Source of the DNA: Roseibium suaedae
GTDB taxonomy: Bacteria; Pseudomonadota; Alphaproteobacteria; Rhizobiales; Stappiaceae
DNA: 64,000 bases
Direction of reading: 5' to 3'
NCBI RefSeq assembly: GCF_900142725.1
Contig: NZ_FRBW01000001.1
Span: forward strand, 620,001 to 684,000
Shown in pieces: positions 8,327-17,816 of the stretch. Positions within the stretch are counted from its first letter, which is position 1, and every line of letters begins with the position of its first letter. The notes below the pieces were generated by a model, which saw nothing but the letters and a program-made list of their open reading frames with translations, made no database searches and was not told the DNA's origin. A program made the position numbers and the translations under genes.

Positions 8327-9661
8327 ATGCAGACCAATTTTACCGCTGAGCAGCTCAAGGATCACGCCGTCGCTGAGTCCGAAAAGATCCTGCGCAAATG
8401 CGTTCACTGCGGCTTCTGCACGGCCACATGCCCCACCTTCACGCTTCTGGGGGACGAACTCGACAGCCCGCGCGGGCGGATCTATCTGATCAAGGATATG
8501 CTGGAAAACAACCGGCCTGCGGATGCGCGGGTGGTCAAGCACATCGACCGCTGCCTGTCCTGTCTCTCCTGCATGACCACCTGTCCCTCCGGCGTGCATT
8601 ACATGCATCTGGTCGATCATGCGCGCGCGCATATCGAAAAGACCTACAAGCGCCCGCTGTCCGACCGCTTCCTGCGGGCCGTACTCTCCGCCATTCTGCC
8701 GCATCCGGGCCGGTTCCGTCTGGCGCTGGCCGGAGCCTTTTTTGCACGCCCGCTCGCCGGAGCGTTCAAGGCCGCAGGCGGTCCCTTTGCCAAGCTCGGG
8801 GCGATGCTTTCACTCGCACCGTCCAGGATGCCGGGACGCTCTTCGCTGGAAGGCCCCGGCACGTTCCCGTCCGCTCAACCTGTTCGCAAGGGCCGCGTGG
8901 CGTTGCTGTCCGGCTGCGCCCAGCCGGTTCTGAAGCCTTCCATCAACGAGGCAACCATCCGTCTGCTTCAGCGCAGCGGCTACGAGATTGTTCTGCCGAA
9001 GGGCGAAGGCTGCTGTGGTGCGCTGGTCCATCACATGGGCAAGGAAGACGCTGTCCTGGAAAATGCCCGCCGCAATGTCGATGTCTGGACGCGGGAAGCA
9101 GATGCCGGTGGGCTCGACGCCATTTTGATCACCGCGTCCGGCTGTGGCACGACGATCAAGGACTACGGCTTCATGCTGAAGGACGATCCGGCCTATGCGG
9201 ACAAGGCGGCGCGGGTATCGGCCCTTGCCAAGGACATTACGGAGTTTCTGGTTGGCGCGGACCTTGGCAAGCCTGTGGTCAAGCCCGACCTGCGCGTGGC
9301 CTATCACTCGGCTTGCTCCATGCAGCATGGCCAGAAGATCACCCGCCAGCCGAAGGATCTGCTGAAGGCCGCCGGGTTCGAAGTCAAGGATGTGCCGGAA
9401 GGGCATCTGTGCTGCGGCTCTGCCGGAACCTACAATATTCTCCAGCCGGAAATCGCCGGGCGGCTGCGTGACCGGAAGATCGTCAATATCCGCAAGACCA
9501 GCCCGGATCTGGTCGCGACCGGCAACATCGGCTGTATGACCCAGATCGGCAGCGGCACGGAAATTCCGGTCATTCACACGGCCGAGCTTCTGGATTGGGT
9601 CTATGGCGGGCCGGTGCCCGATGGTCTCGATACGGTTCTGTCCCGCTCTGCGGCGGAGTGA
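8327..9661 (+). CDS. glcF: Glycolate oxidase iron-sulfur subunit GlcF
   Basis: A 444-residue protein with two ferredoxin-type clusters, CVHCGFCTATCP (about 24-35) and CLSCLSCMTTCP (about 75-86), followed by two CCG domains (EGCCGALVHH and HLCCGSAGTYN), the standard GlcF/LutA-like layout. It takes electrons from GlcD/GlcE to quinone. The start MQTNFTAEQL at 8327 matches the family; the longer frame from 8141 would add a basic, unrelated stretch. It is 1 kb from glcE with an opposite-strand gene between, so it needs its own promoter in 8046-8326. No clear -35/-10 pair was picked out there. Confidence 0.93.
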   Translation: MQTNFTAEQLKDHAVAESEKILRKCVHCGFCTATCPTFTLLGDELDSPRGRIYLIKDMLENNRPADARVVKHIDRCLSCLSCMTTCPSGVHYMHLVDHARAHIEKTYKRPLSDRFLRAVLSAILPHPGRFRLALAGAFFARPLAGAFKAAGGPFAKLGAMLSLAPSRMPGRSSLEGPGTFPSAQPVRKGRVALLSGCAQPVLKPSINEATIRLLQRSGYEIVLPKGEGCCGALVHHMGKEDAVLENARRNVDVWTREADAGGLDAILITASGCGTTIKDYGFMLKDDPAYADKAARVSALAKDITEFLVGADLGKPVVKPDLRVAYHSACSMQHGQKITRQPKDLLKAAGFEVKDVPEGHLCCGSAGTYNILQPEIAGRLRDRKIVNIRKTSPDLVATGNIGCMTQIGSGTEIPVIHTAELLDWVYGGPVPDGLDTVLSRSAAE

Positions 9662-9797
9662 CCAGCTCTCACGGGCGCTCGTTGGCAAGCAAGGTGTTGG
9701 AAAATACAGTCGGCCACCCCATAGTTTGTCTGGGCTGATGTCCCTTGCCGGAGGCCCGGCGGGGGCTGCCTGCCAACCGCTCACCTTGCGATGAGAT

Positions 9798-10478
9798 ATG
9801 TCCGCCGGAAGTCCAAACACCGCTATCGTCAGTCTCGGCATGTCTTGCCAGAGTGCCCGCCAGATCCGCACCAGTCTGGAGATCCTTTCAGAATCTCTGG
9901 GGGAAACGCTGGAACCGGAGCGGCATTTCTTCGATGGACTGATTTCGCCCGTTGCCGGTATGGCGCAACTCTTCGAGGACGGATTTCCGATCTTCCGGCG
10001 CGAAGACATTGCCGATGGGCCGGGCCATCCGACCTGGCAGCCTTACGGCCTTCGCTTTCTTCACCATTTCCGTGAGGAAGGGCAGGAGGCGGACATAGAC
10101 GCCCATTTCACCGAGGATCTGTCGCGCTTTAGCTATCTGCGCGGCAAGTTCAAGGCCCTGGCGGAGCGGCGGAGGGTGGTTTTCATCATCTCGAACAGTC
10201 AGAACAATCTGTCTGAAGTGGCTGAAGAAACCGGCATCGAGGACCTGACCTTTGATGAGGGCGAGCTGCTGCGTCTCCAGCGGGCAGTCGATCTCTGGCT
10301 CGGCCGTCCTTGCGAGTACCTGATCGTCAGCCACCCGGAGCGTCATGGCGGCATCAGCCTTCCGGAGCTGACCATTCTTGAGCCGGATGACAGCGAGTGG
10401 ACAGGCGACAAACGGCAATGGAGATCCCTGTTCCGGGAATATCTCTCCCGCCCGAGCCTCATGCCCTTTGCCATCTAG
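9798..10478 (+). CDS. DUF1796-like protein (putative papain-like cysteine peptidase fold)
   Basis: A 226-residue cytosolic protein. Its start, IVSLGMSCQSARQIRTS, then FFDGLISP about 30 residues on, resembles the opening SLG-x-x-C ... FDW of the DUF1796 family, often labelled putative papain-like cysteine peptidase. Cys17 would be the nucleophile position. The centre has a strand-turn unit VVFIISNSQNN and a later EYLIVSHPERHGG, giving a possible His. Many DUF1796 proteins sit in polysaccharide loci, whereas this one is a single gene between glcF and an L,D-transpeptidase. The start ATG at 9798 lacks a strong ribosome site. Family assignment is from memory of the pattern and is moderate. Confidence 0.6.
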   Translation: MSAGSPNTAIVSLGMSCQSARQIRTSLEILSESLGETLEPERHFFDGLISPVAGMAQLFEDGFPIFRREDIADGPGHPTWQPYGLRFLHHFREEGQEADIDAHFTEDLSRFSYLRGKFKALAERRRVVFIISNSQNNLSEVAEETGIEDLTFDEGELLRLQRAVDLWLGRPCEYLIVSHPERHGGISLPELTILEPDDSEWTGDKRQWRSLFREYLSRPSLMPFAI

Positions 10479-10487
10479 GCACAAAGG

Positions 10488-10528
10488 AAAACGGCGCCCC
10501 GGAGACCGGGACGCCGTTGATTTTCATC
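10488..10528. terminator. Bidirectional intrinsic terminator
   Basis: A 13-bp stem with one mismatch (10492-10504 with 10508-10520, loop AGA), A-rich before and GATTTT after. It separates the convergent genes ending at 10478 and 10544. Confidence 0.8.
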
Positions 10529-10543
10529 GGGAACCGAAAGACG

Positions 10544-11287
10544 TCAGATCACGTGGACCGTGGTGCCAATCGGCACGCGTTCATAGAGATCCGTCACGTC
10601 TTCGTTGCGCATACGGATACAGCCGGAAGACACGGCATGGCCGATGGTCCAGGGCTGGTTGGAGCCGTGAATGCGGTAGAGGGTCGATCCCAGATAGAGA
10701 GCGCGGGCGCCTAGTGGGTTTTCCGGGCCACCGGCCATGAACACCGGCAGGTCCGGGCGGCGCTGGCGCATTTCAGCCGGCGGGCGCCAATCCGGCCATT
10801 CCGCCTTGCGGCTGATCTTCTGGGTTCCGGACCACTCGAACCCTTCCTTGCCGACACCAACGCCATAGCGGCGGGCGGTGCCGTCACGCTGTACCAGATA
10901 GAGGTACTTCGCATTGGTATCGATCACGATGGTTCCGGCCTTGTAAGGACCATCGTAATTGACGATCGTCGGCAGGAATTCCGGTGAGATCTGGCGCGGT
11001 TGACGGGCCGTTGCAGGGCGGGGCGCATGAACGGCGGCGGTCCGGGTGCGGTTGTCCGGTTCATAGATCCGCTGTGGAGCGGCCTGGCGGCTGCCAAATC
11101 CGAAGAAGGAGAAGCCGCTACGCTGCGGCGGCGGGGCAACGCGCTTGAGCTGCAGCATCCAGGGTTCTGTCAGGTTCGGGCTGAGAACCAACGGCGGCGG
11201 AGAAACACGCCCGGAAGTTCCAGCCGTGGCCAAAGCCGCAGGCAAGACCAGCGCGGCGGCCAGCGTCAGCATGGCAAATGGTTTCAT
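10544..11287 (-). CDS. L,D-transpeptidase (YkuD domain), exported
   Basis: A 247-residue protein with a signal peptide (MKPFAMLTLAAALVLPAALA) chosen from the ATG at 11287; the frame extends to 11344 but that addition breaks the signal. After a Pro/Arg-rich linker (about 30-105) comes a YkuD domain with IVIDTNAKYLYLV, then the catalytic segment HGSNQP ... HAVSSGCIRM with the nucleophile Cys near residue 226. Such enzymes make 3-3 peptidoglycan crosslinks or attach outer-membrane proteins to the wall. Alphaproteobacteria carry many copies. Single gene with its own promoter region 11288-11528. Confidence 0.9.
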   Translation of the reverse strand: MKPFAMLTLAAALVLPAALATAGTSGRVSPPPLVLSPNLTEPWMLQLKRVAPPPQRSGFSFFGFGSRQAAPQRIYEPDNRTRTAAVHAPRPATARQPRQISPEFLPTIVNYDGPYKAGTIVIDTNAKYLYLVQRDGTARRYGVGVGKEGFEWSGTQKISRKAEWPDWRPPAEMRQRRPDLPVFMAGGPENPLGARALYLGSTLYRIHGSNQPWTIGHAVSSGCIRMRNEDVTDLYERVPIGTTVHVI

Positions 11288-11386
11288 CGATCTACTCACT
11301 ACACTTGATCGCTCCGGGCAGGGAAAACAGACCCGGTTGAACAAGAAGGTAGGGCACAGACCTGAAGGGTTTGGTGAATCGAACCG

Positions 11387-11417
11387 TAACCATGATTGTA
11401 ATTTGTATCTATGGTTA
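11387..11417. repeat. Short inverted repeat upstream of the L,D-transpeptidase
   Basis: Arms TAACCAT (11387-11393) and ATGGTTA (11411-11417) in the AT-rich 241-bp gap 11288-11528. It may be an operator. Nothing else was recognised in the gap. Confidence 0.35.
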
Positions 11418-11528
11418 GCGTTTGGTTGTGCTTTTTGGTTACCGCCGCATTAACCCATTGTGCAACGGAGCCAAGGCCGTTTTTCAAGCCTTTGATAAAA
11501 TTAATCTAAAAATGAAAATCCAACGCAG

Positions 11529-12242
11529 TTACCGTGCACGGCTGCGCGCGTCGATGGCGATCTGGGGCAAGAGCGTCTCCAGCTGCTTCAGGGACATCCC
11601 TGGCTCGATCCTGGGATCATAGAGCATGTTGAGCAGGATCTGATCAAAGACCGTAAACCGGCTGTGCCGGGATTCGTCGTTGAAAACGGAATGGACAAGG
11701 CTGTCGTCGTCGTTCATGGGGCCGAGCCCCTGAAGGATTTCCTCGACCATACAGCGGCGGAACAGGAATTCACCTTCGTCTGACACGATGACCGCAGCGG
11801 ATCTCTTGATGCCGCGCCGCCCGGAAATGACGCGCACCAGACACCGGCCGGGGGCAATCTTCTCGCCCTTGTCGAAAATGTCCTTGAGCACGACTTGCTG
11901 ATATTGCGCCCGGTCGACCACATAGACCTGGAAATTGGCTGTGTCCGGCGCTGCCGCTATCTCGACCTTCAGCCCGCTGATTTTCACGTCCATGTCCCGA
12001 ATGAACTGATGCACCATGTGGGTGCGGTCCTGCTTGGCAAGATTATGGACATAGATGCGGACGGGAACGCTGTATTTCTTGACGAGGTAAGGCCGCCAGC
12101 TCCAGGACCGGTATTCCAGTCCGAAGACCGTTTTCTTGAAGGCATCCGTCAGCTCGGGAATGCTGAACGGGCTCGCTGTCGCTGCGGGCACCGGCGAAAG
12201 GATGAGAAAAGCCAAAAGAAGTGCGGGCAGGAGCCGGAACAT
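11529..12242 (-). CDS. DUF2927 family exported protein
   Basis: A 237-residue protein starting MFRLLPALLLAFLILSP at 12242, a good signal peptide ending about ATA at 24. The rest matches DUF2927: an early WRPYLVKKYSVPVRIYVHN strand pair, a central CLVRV and the signature RRCMVEEILQGLGPMNDDD, ending with a helix MSLKQLETLLP. The family is seen mainly in alphaproteobacteria and looks like a peptidase fold in which the zinc HExxH is replaced by EEILQ. Function is unknown. A longer frame to 12347 exists but hides the signal peptide. It is divergent from the first CheZ-like gene across 216 bp. Confidence 0.78.
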   Translation of the reverse strand: MFRLLPALLLAFLILSPVPAATASPFSIPELTDAFKKTVFGLEYRSWSWRPYLVKKYSVPVRIYVHNLAKQDRTHMVHQFIRDMDVKISGLKVEIAAAPDTANFQVYVVDRAQYQQVVLKDIFDKGEKIAPGRCLVRVISGRRGIKRSAAVIVSDEGEFLFRRCMVEEILQGLGPMNDDDSLVHSVFNDESRHSRFTVFDQILLNMLYDPRIEPGMSLKQLETLLPQIAIDARSRAR

Positions 12243-12458
12243 GACAGACTTGCTTGATCCAAAAAAGGCAAAGCCCGGAGCCGTGCCTGCCATTAACCCA
12301 AAAAACATAGACAATGCGGTGCGGAATAGAAACCGGAAATCTATCAATCCAATAGGCGGCCTTTAACGCAGGGGCAAAATAATTCTTTAAAGACTTCCGG
12401 TTATAAGCGGTGAAGTTGCGGCCGGAATGAAGCGGCCGGGGTAACCGACGGAGAAGTT

Positions 12459-13208
12459 ATGGCTGCGGTGAAGAGGTCCTTTCGCGCGGAAAGCTTGATG
12501 CGGCTCAGCGCAAGTGCGAATGACGATCCGGCTTTGGTTGAAGAAAGGCGCCACCGGCAGTTGCTTGAGGAGATTGCCTCCGTCAAGTCCATGCTGGCGC
12601 GTGGCCAGAATGCGGCCAATGCCCTTGATCCCGAAGCCATGAGCGAGAAGTTCATGCAGGAGTTCCGCAAGGAACTCTCGGAGGCCGCCAAGCTCAAGGT
12701 CGAGCTGGATTCGATCTACGAAGCCATTGCCCAGACCAAGCGTGAAATTGCAACTCTGCACCACACGACAGGCGCAGAGAGCGAGGACATGGCCCGCGTA
12801 ACCAACGAACTGGACGCAGTCGTGTCCGGAACGGAAGGCGCGACGGAAAGCATCCTGTCGGCAGCCGAATATATTGATGAGACCGCCAACACCCTGTCTG
12901 CCCGCCTCAAGGGCCATGACGCGGAAATGGCGAATGACATCCAGGAACGGGTCATTCAGATCTTCGAAGCCTGTAACTTCCAGGATTTGACCGGTCAGCG
13001 CATCACCAAGGTGGTGGGCACCCTGCGCTTCATTGAAGATAAAATCATCCGGATGATGGATATCTGGGGCGGCATCGAGTCCTTCAAGGAAATCGAAGTC
13101 GAGCAGCGCAAGGCCAAGGTTGGCGACGCAGCGCTCCTCAATGGGCCGTCTCTGGAAACCGATGTGGACGTGGCGACACAGGACGACATCGACGCCCTCT
13201 TCGCCTGA
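12459..13208 (+). CDS. CheZ-like chemotaxis phosphatase, first copy (orphan)
   Basis: A 249-residue, almost wholly helical protein. The CheZ active-site signature is ACNFQDLTGQRI, with the catalytic Gln at 175, inside a long helical hairpin (about 70-215). The C-terminal DDIDALFA (242-249) is like the acidic-hydrophobic peptide by which CheZ docks on CheY. CheZ speeds loss of phosphate from CheY-P. No CheY or che gene is adjacent; a related protein next to a CheY gene is at 51762-52436. Compared with that copy it has a longer basic N-terminus (1-40) and a tail segment rich in Lys/Glu. It ends at a terminator at 13234-13262. Confidence 0.8.
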   Translation: MAAVKRSFRAESLMRLSASANDDPALVEERRHRQLLEEIASVKSMLARGQNAANALDPEAMSEKFMQEFRKELSEAAKLKVELDSIYEAIAQTKREIATLHHTTGAESEDMARVTNELDAVVSGTEGATESILSAAEYIDETANTLSARLKGHDAEMANDIQERVIQIFEACNFQDLTGQRITKVVGTLRFIEDKIIRMMDIWGGIESFKEIEVEQRKAKVGDAALLNGPSLETDVDVATQDDIDALFA

Positions 13209-13229
13209 CAGGCCGCGTCATTGCAAGTC

Positions 13230-13263
13230 TATCAAAGGCCCGGCCCTGCGCCGGGCCTTTTGC
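13230..13263 (+). terminator. Intrinsic terminator after the first CheZ-like gene
   Basis: A 10-bp stem, AAAGGCCCGG (13234-13243) with CCGGGCCTTT (13251-13260), seven-base loop and a short T-run. Confidence 0.8.
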
Positions 13264-13324
13264 TGTTGCCTTGCCGGGGCTTGCCAGCTATGCAGAACAA
13301 AGCATGAATATTGCGGAGACCGGC

Positions 13325-13969
13325 ATGGCTGAGCGCGACGAGATCACAGGGCTTCTGACGGGCGAGGACGGGTTTGACCGGTGCTGGTGGCACGGCAACC
13401 TGGAGGACTATCAGCGCTATCATGACCAGGAATGGGGACAGCCGGTCGACAATGATATCCGCCTGTTCGAGAAAATCTGTCTGGAGGGGTTCCAGTCGGG
13501 CCTGTCCTGGCTGACCATCCTGCGCAAGCGCGAAGGCTTCCGGAATGCCTTTGCCGGTTTTGACTTCGAGAAGGTCGCAAGGTTCACCGACGAGGATGTC
13601 GAGCGCTGCGTTGCGGATGCCGCAATTGTCCGTCACCGGGGCAAGATCCGCTCGACCATCAATAATGCCCAGCGGGCCATTGAGCTGCGCGAGGAGTTCG
13701 GAACCCTGGCCGCCTATTTCTGGCGCTTCGAGCCAAGGCCTGAAAATCGTCCGCAGAAATTGGATCTCGCCGTCGCCCGAACGCTTGGCAGCACGCCCGA
13801 GAGCACGGCCCTTTCCAAGGACCTCAAAAAGCGCGGTTGGAGTTTTGTCGGGCCGACCACGGTCTATGCCTTCATGCAGTCCATGGGCATGGTCAATGAC
13901 CATCTGGATGGATGCTGCTGCCGGGCGCAGGTCGAAGCAGCAAGGGCTGCTTTCAAAAGACCTGTCTGA
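13325..13969 (+). CDS. tag: DNA-3-methyladenine glycosylase I
   Basis: A 214-residue member of the Tag family, which excises 3-methyladenine from alkylated DNA. Visible hallmarks: the zinc-site CWW and later DHLDGCCCR (Cys plus His near both ends), the substrate pocket segment LFEKICLEGFQSGLSW (with the Glu and Trp of Tag), and GWSFVGPTTVYAFMQSMGMVNDH. The start at 13325 is preceded by GGAGAC; an ATG at 13304 is in frame but has no ribosome site. The gene follows the CheZ-like gene's terminator by 60 bp. Confidence 0.92.
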   Translation: MAERDEITGLLTGEDGFDRCWWHGNLEDYQRYHDQEWGQPVDNDIRLFEKICLEGFQSGLSWLTILRKREGFRNAFAGFDFEKVARFTDEDVERCVADAAIVRHRGKIRSTINNAQRAIELREEFGTLAAYFWRFEPRPENRPQKLDLAVARTLGSTPESTALSKDLKKRGWSFVGPTTVYAFMQSMGMVNDHLDGCCCRAQVEAARAAFKRPV

Positions 13970-14111
13970 AATTCGTGCCGGAGACTGATCCGGTGGTCAG
14001 CATGCTGCGTATGGTGAGGAAAGACGGTCCCGTCCGATAAGCCGTCCAGTTCCCGGGCCACAGATTGCCCTGGAAGCCACGCAGCACCTACCCCCCTAAG
14101 ACTGCTGCAAA

Positions 14112-14154
14112 GCTTGGGGACCACCTTAAAAAGGTGGTCCCCTTTGTTTTTCTG
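14112..14154 (+). terminator. Strong intrinsic terminator of tag
   Basis: A perfect 12-bp stem, GGGGACCACCTT (14116-14127) with AAGGTGGTCCCC (14131-14142), loop AAA, then TTTGTTTTTCT. The rest of 13970-14164 has no gene. Confidence 0.9.
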
Positions 14155-14164
14155 AGGCTCTAGC

Positions 14165-15133
14165 TCAGGCGGCTGTCACCTTGACGGCCAGCGGGGCAAA
14201 AAGCGGGTTCTCGTCGCCGAAAACATAGTCCAGGGTTTCAACGGTCACCCGGGATGCGCCAAGGGCAATCAGCTTGCGGGCGCAAGCTGCAACGCCTGCC
14301 TTCGGGCAGAGCAGGGTGAGGACCTCGCCGGCAACGCCTTCGAAGAGCTCGCTGACGCCTTCTTCCGCAGCCGCTTCAAGCGCGGCCTTGCGGTCAGGCA
14401 CCTTGGCGCGGACCAGCTTGTGGATGCGGGCCGCTTCTTCAGCCGCGACCTGGTCCAGGATGGCGCGGGCACCGGCAAGGGCCGTCTCGCTCCAATCGGC
14501 GCTGAGCGAGGCGACCAGATGGGCCTGGCTGCGCAGCATCACGCCATCGGACAGGATCTTCAGGTTGTTGGCATGCAACGTCGAACCGGTCGAGGTGATG
14601 TCGACGATCAGCTCCGCCGTGCCGGCAGCCGGTGCGCCTTCCGTTGCCCCGGCGCTCTCGACAATGCGATAATCCGCGATGCCGTAAGCGGCAAAGAACG
14701 AGCGGGTCAGGTTGACGTATTTCGTTGCAACCCGCAGGCGGCGGCCATGGCGGTTGCGGAAGTCGGAAGCCACATCGCCGAGGTCGGCCATGCTTTCCAC
14801 ATCGATCCAGGCTTTCGGAACGGCGGTGACCACGTCGGCGCCGCCGAAGCCGAGCGGCGTCACGATGTGGACGCTGCCTGCCGGATCGGCGATGGATTCG
14901 TGCACCAGATCGAGCCCGGTGATGCCGAAATGCACGGTGCCTGCGGCCAGCTCGCGGGCAATTTCAGAGGCCGAGAGAAACGCGATCTCCACGTCCTTCA
15001 TGCCCTTGATCGCACCGCGGTAATTGCGCGCGCCGCCGGGCTGGGTGACCTGCAGGCCTGCCCGGGCGAAGAAGTCGTGGGTGTTTTCCTGAAGCCGGCC
15101 CTTGGAGGGAATGGCGATGATGAGCTTGCTCAT
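14165..15133 (-). CDS. hisG: ATP phosphoribosyltransferase HisG
   Basis: A 322-residue HisG that performs the first step of histidine synthesis, joining ATP and PRPP. It starts [18 protein letters not shown] at 15133 (ATGA overlap with hisZ, 4 bp) and has the FGITGLDLV segment and the PRPP loop [16 protein letters not shown]. The catalytic part ends around residue 215; about 100 further residues follow. This is intermediate between the short form (about 210-230 residues, which needs HisZ) and the long form (about 300, with an ACT-like regulatory domain), yet hisZ is adjacent. Similar lengths are known in Bradyrhizobium-like species. Last gene of hisS-hisZ-hisG. Confidence 0.92.
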   Translation of the reverse strand: MSKLIIAIPSKGRLQENTHDFFARAGLQVTQPGGARNYRGAIKGMKDVEIAFLSASEIARELAAGTVHFGITGLDLVHESIADPAGSVHIVTPLGFGGADVVTAVPKAWIDVESMADLGDVASDFRNRHGRRLRVATKYVNLTRSFFAAYGIADYRIVESAGATEGAPAAGTAELIVDITSTGSTLHANNLKILSDGVMLRSQAHLVASLSADWSETALAGARAILDQVAAEEAARIHKLVRAKVPDRKAALEAAAEEGVSELFEGVAGEVLTLLCPKAGVAACARKLIALGASRVTVETLDYVFGDENPLFAPLAVKVTAA

Positions 15134-16299
15134 GCGCTGGCTCCCGAAGTCTGCTGGCTTGAGGGCAGGGCGGCAATGCGGTCGAGCCACAGCGAGAAGC
15201 CGATGGCCGGAACGTCCGTGTCCGCGCCCAGAAGCTTGACCAGACGGTCATAGCGTCCGCCGCCGACGAGCTGTCCGCCGGACTGGGCGGATGCGGAATG
15301 AATTTCAAAGACGAAGCCGGAGTAATAGTCGAGGCGGCGTCCGAAATCGGCGGCAAAGGTCATGTCCGCAACCTTGAGGCCACGCTCGGCCATGGCTGCA
15401 AGACGGGCCTTGAAGCTGGCAATCGGCTGGGCAAGATCGAGACCGGCTTCCCTTGCAAAGGCCTCCAGTGCGTCGACGGCTTCGGAAGCCGGGCCTTCGA
15501 TGGCGAGATACTTGCGCAAGGTCTCCGCTGCCTTCGGGTCCGCGCCCGTGCCGCTGGCAAGGGCAGCCTGTTCCAGGAAGCGGTCGGCAATTTCCGAGGG
15601 CGTTCTGCCGCCGACGGCGGAGATGCCGGCGATGGACAGAAGATCCTCGACCACGGCATGGGCGGCCTTCGGGTCGGCGCCTTCCAGTGCGGAGAGGAAG
15701 CCCAGGCGAACATCGCGGCTGTCGTCGCTGGCGGCATCCGTTCCGGCCATGCGGCGGATGGCCGATGCCAGCTTGTCGGTTTCGCCGAATAGATCACGCA
15801 GGCGGCGCTGCCAGACGGTTGGCAGGTTCAGACCGGCGAGCACGGCGACAAACAGGGTCTCGTCGCCAATCCGGATGTCCAGCTTGGTCACGCCGAACGC
15901 ACCGAGTGCCTTGACGGACAGGTCCAGCATGTCCGCGTCGGCTGCTTCCAGATCGGTGCGGCCGAGGCTTTCAGCACCGATCTGCGGGATTTCACCCAGA
16001 CCTTCCACCCGCTGGCGGAAGACCGGACCATGGTAGGAATAGGCAGCTAGACGTCCTGCAGGCCCGGTTTCCAGGTGCTGACGGCAGACCGGAATGGTGA
16101 AGTCCGGACGCAAGCAAAGGTCTGCGCCGTCCGAGCCGTTGGTCAGGAACAGGCGGCGGCGGATGTCTTCGCCGATGAGGTCCAGAAACACGTCCGCCGG
16201 CTGCAGGATCGGCGGCGTGATCCCGGTGTGACCGGCTGCGCTGAGGACGGCGAGCGCGGCCTCGATCTGCTTTGCCCCGGGGCTTTTCACGCTGGTCAT
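15130..16299 (-). CDS. hisZ: ATP phosphoribosyltransferase regulatory subunit HisZ
   Basis: A 389-residue paralogue of histidyl-tRNA synthetase without the anticodon domain. It keeps the class II fold: motif 2 region [13 protein letters not shown] and motif 3-like GGGRYDRL (about 353-360), with GFSLWLDRI at the end. HisZ pairs with HisG in octamers to give feedback-regulated activity. It starts 3 bp after hisS stops and overlaps hisG by 4 bp, so hisS, hisZ and hisG are probably translated together. The start [16 protein letters not shown] suits the family. Confidence 0.9.
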   Translation of the reverse strand: MTSVKSPGAKQIEAALAVLSAAGHTGITPPILQPADVFLDLIGEDIRRRLFLTNGSDGADLCLRPDFTIPVCRQHLETGPAGRLAAYSYHGPVFRQRVEGLGEIPQIGAESLGRTDLEAADADMLDLSVKALGAFGVTKLDIRIGDETLFVAVLAGLNLPTVWQRRLRDLFGETDKLASAIRRMAGTDAASDDSRDVRLGFLSALEGADPKAAHAVVEDLLSIAGISAVGGRTPSEIADRFLEQAALASGTGADPKAAETLRKYLAIEGPASEAVDALEAFAREAGLDLAQPIASFKARLAAMAERGLKVADMTFAADFGRRLDYYSGFVFEIHSASAQSGGQLVGGGRYDRLVKLLGADTDVPAIGFSLWLDRIAALPSSQQTSGASA

Positions 16300-16301
16300 G
16301 A

Positions 16302-17816
16302 TCAGTTGTCCCCGTTCTGGCGGCGGGTATCCTCGGCCTGCTGGTCCAGAAGCTGGCGCACTGTCGCCACCAGTTCGGCTTCCTTGACACTGTGCTGAGC
16401 CGGGCGGCTTTCGCGCCAGGTAACGTTGTCGGTAATCTCGCCGGACAGACGCTTGCCCTCGATCAGGTCCTTGATCTGGATTTCACCGGCAGCCCGTTCG
16501 TCCGAGCCCTGGATGATCGCCAGAGGGCAATTGCGGCGGTCGGCGTATTTCAGCTGGTTGCCGAATTTCTTCCAGTTGCCCTGGTACATTTCGGCGCGGA
16601 TTCCCGCAGCGCGAAGGGTCTGCGTCATCTTCTGATAGCGGCCGAGGGCTTCGATGTCGCCGTCCATGACGGTGACCAGAACCGGTTCCTGAACTTCGCT
16701 GCTGCTGGAGAGCTTGCCGAGGTTCTTGAGAGCCGTCATCAGGCGGGAGACACCGATGGAGAAGCCGGTCGCCGGAACGTCGCGGCCCGTGAAGCGCTTG
16801 ATCAGGCCATCATACCGCCCGCCGCCACCGACAGAGCCGAAGACAACCTTCTCGCCCTTTTCGTTGGTCACGTCGAAAGTCAGCTCGGCCTCATAGACCG
16901 GGCCAGTGTAATATTCGAGGCCGCGCACGACAGACGGATCGATCTTGATGCGGTCTTCGCCGTACCCGGCGCTTTCCACCAGAGCGCGGATGTCGTTCAG
17001 TTCCGCGACACCGGATCGTCCGTTTTCAGATCCAGCCACCAGTTCGGCCAGCGCTTCGGCACTCTCGGCATAGCTGGTGATGCTGACGAAGAACAGAACC
17101 TTCTCGATCTGGTCGGCATTCAGGCCCGCACCCTTGGTGAAGTCGCCGCTTTCGTCCTTGCGGCCTTCTCCCAGAAGCAGTTTGACGCCTTCCGTGCCGA
17201 ACTTGTCCAGCTTGTCGATGGCGCGCAGAACCGTCAGCCGGGTCTCGGCGTTCTCATCGCCGCCAAGGCCGATGGCTTCCATCACCCCGTCCAGAACCTT
17301 GCGGTTGTTGACGCGGATGATGTACTGACCCTTCAGACCCAGCGCATCCAGCGTGTCGGCGAACATCATGCACATCTCGGCATCCGCCTGAACGCCCGGT
17401 GCGCCGATGCTGTCGGCGTCGAACTGCATGAACTGGCGGAAACGGCCCGGCCCCGGCTTTTCATTGCGGAACACATAGCCCGCCCGGTAGGTGCGGTAGG
17501 GAAGCTGGATCTCGTTGATGTTCTCGGCCACGTGACGGGCCAGCGGCGCCGTCAGGTCGTAGCGCAGGCTCATCCACTGCTCGTCATCATCCTGCACGGA
17601 GAAGACGCCCGCATTCGGCCGGTCCGTGTCCGGCAGGAACTTGCCGAGGCAGTCGGTGTACTCGAACAGCGGCGTTTCGACCGGATCGAAGCCATAATGC
17701 TCATAGACTTCCCGGATCTTGCCGATCATCTCGTCCGTTGCACGGATATCGGCAGCGGAGCGGTCGACGAAGCCACGCGGCAGGCGGGCTTTCAGCTTGT
17801 TGGGTGTCTTGGCCAT
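16302..17816 (-). CDS. hisS: Histidyl-tRNA synthetase
   Basis: A 504-residue class IIa synthetase. Motif 1 lies near [15 protein letters not shown], motif 2 is [20 protein letters not shown] (about 115-134) and motif 3 / the histidine-A region is [13 protein letters not shown] plus [13 protein letters not shown]. The C-terminal anticodon-binding domain starts near 400 (PVLVTVMD). It belongs to the longer alphaproteobacterial form. The start [15 protein letters not shown] at 17816 was preferred over in-frame 17861, which adds 15 unrelated residues. The tail after about 480 is Arg/Gln-rich. Confidence 0.95.
   Translation of the reverse strand: MAKTPNKLKARLPRGFVDRSAADIRATDEMIGKIREVYEHYGFDPVETPLFEYTDCLGKFLPDTDRPNAGVFSVQDDDEQWMSLRYDLTAPLARHVAENINEIQLPYRTYRAGYVFRNEKPGPGRFRQFMQFDADSIGAPGVQADAEMCMMFADTLDALGLKGQYIIRVNNRKVLDGVMEAIGLGGDENAETRLTVLRAIDKLDKFGTEGVKLLLGEGRKDESGDFTKGAGLNADQIEKVLFFVSITSYAESAEALAELVAGSENGRSGVAELNDIRALVESAGYGEDRIKIDPSVVRGLEYYTGPVYEAELTFDVTNEKGEKVVFGSVGGGGRYDGLIKRFTGRDVPATGFSIGVSRLMTALKNLGKLSSSSEVQEPVLVTVMDGDIEALGRYQKMTQTLRAAGIRAEMYQGNWKKFGNQLKYADRRNCPLAIIQGSDERAAGEIQIKDLIEGKRLSGEITDNVTWRESRPAQHSVKEAELVATVRQLLDQQAEDTRRQNGDN

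Noticed and set aside
11345-11528. Small gene in the gap before the L,D-transpeptidase
   Set aside because: The open frames are short, AT-rich and without a ribosome site.
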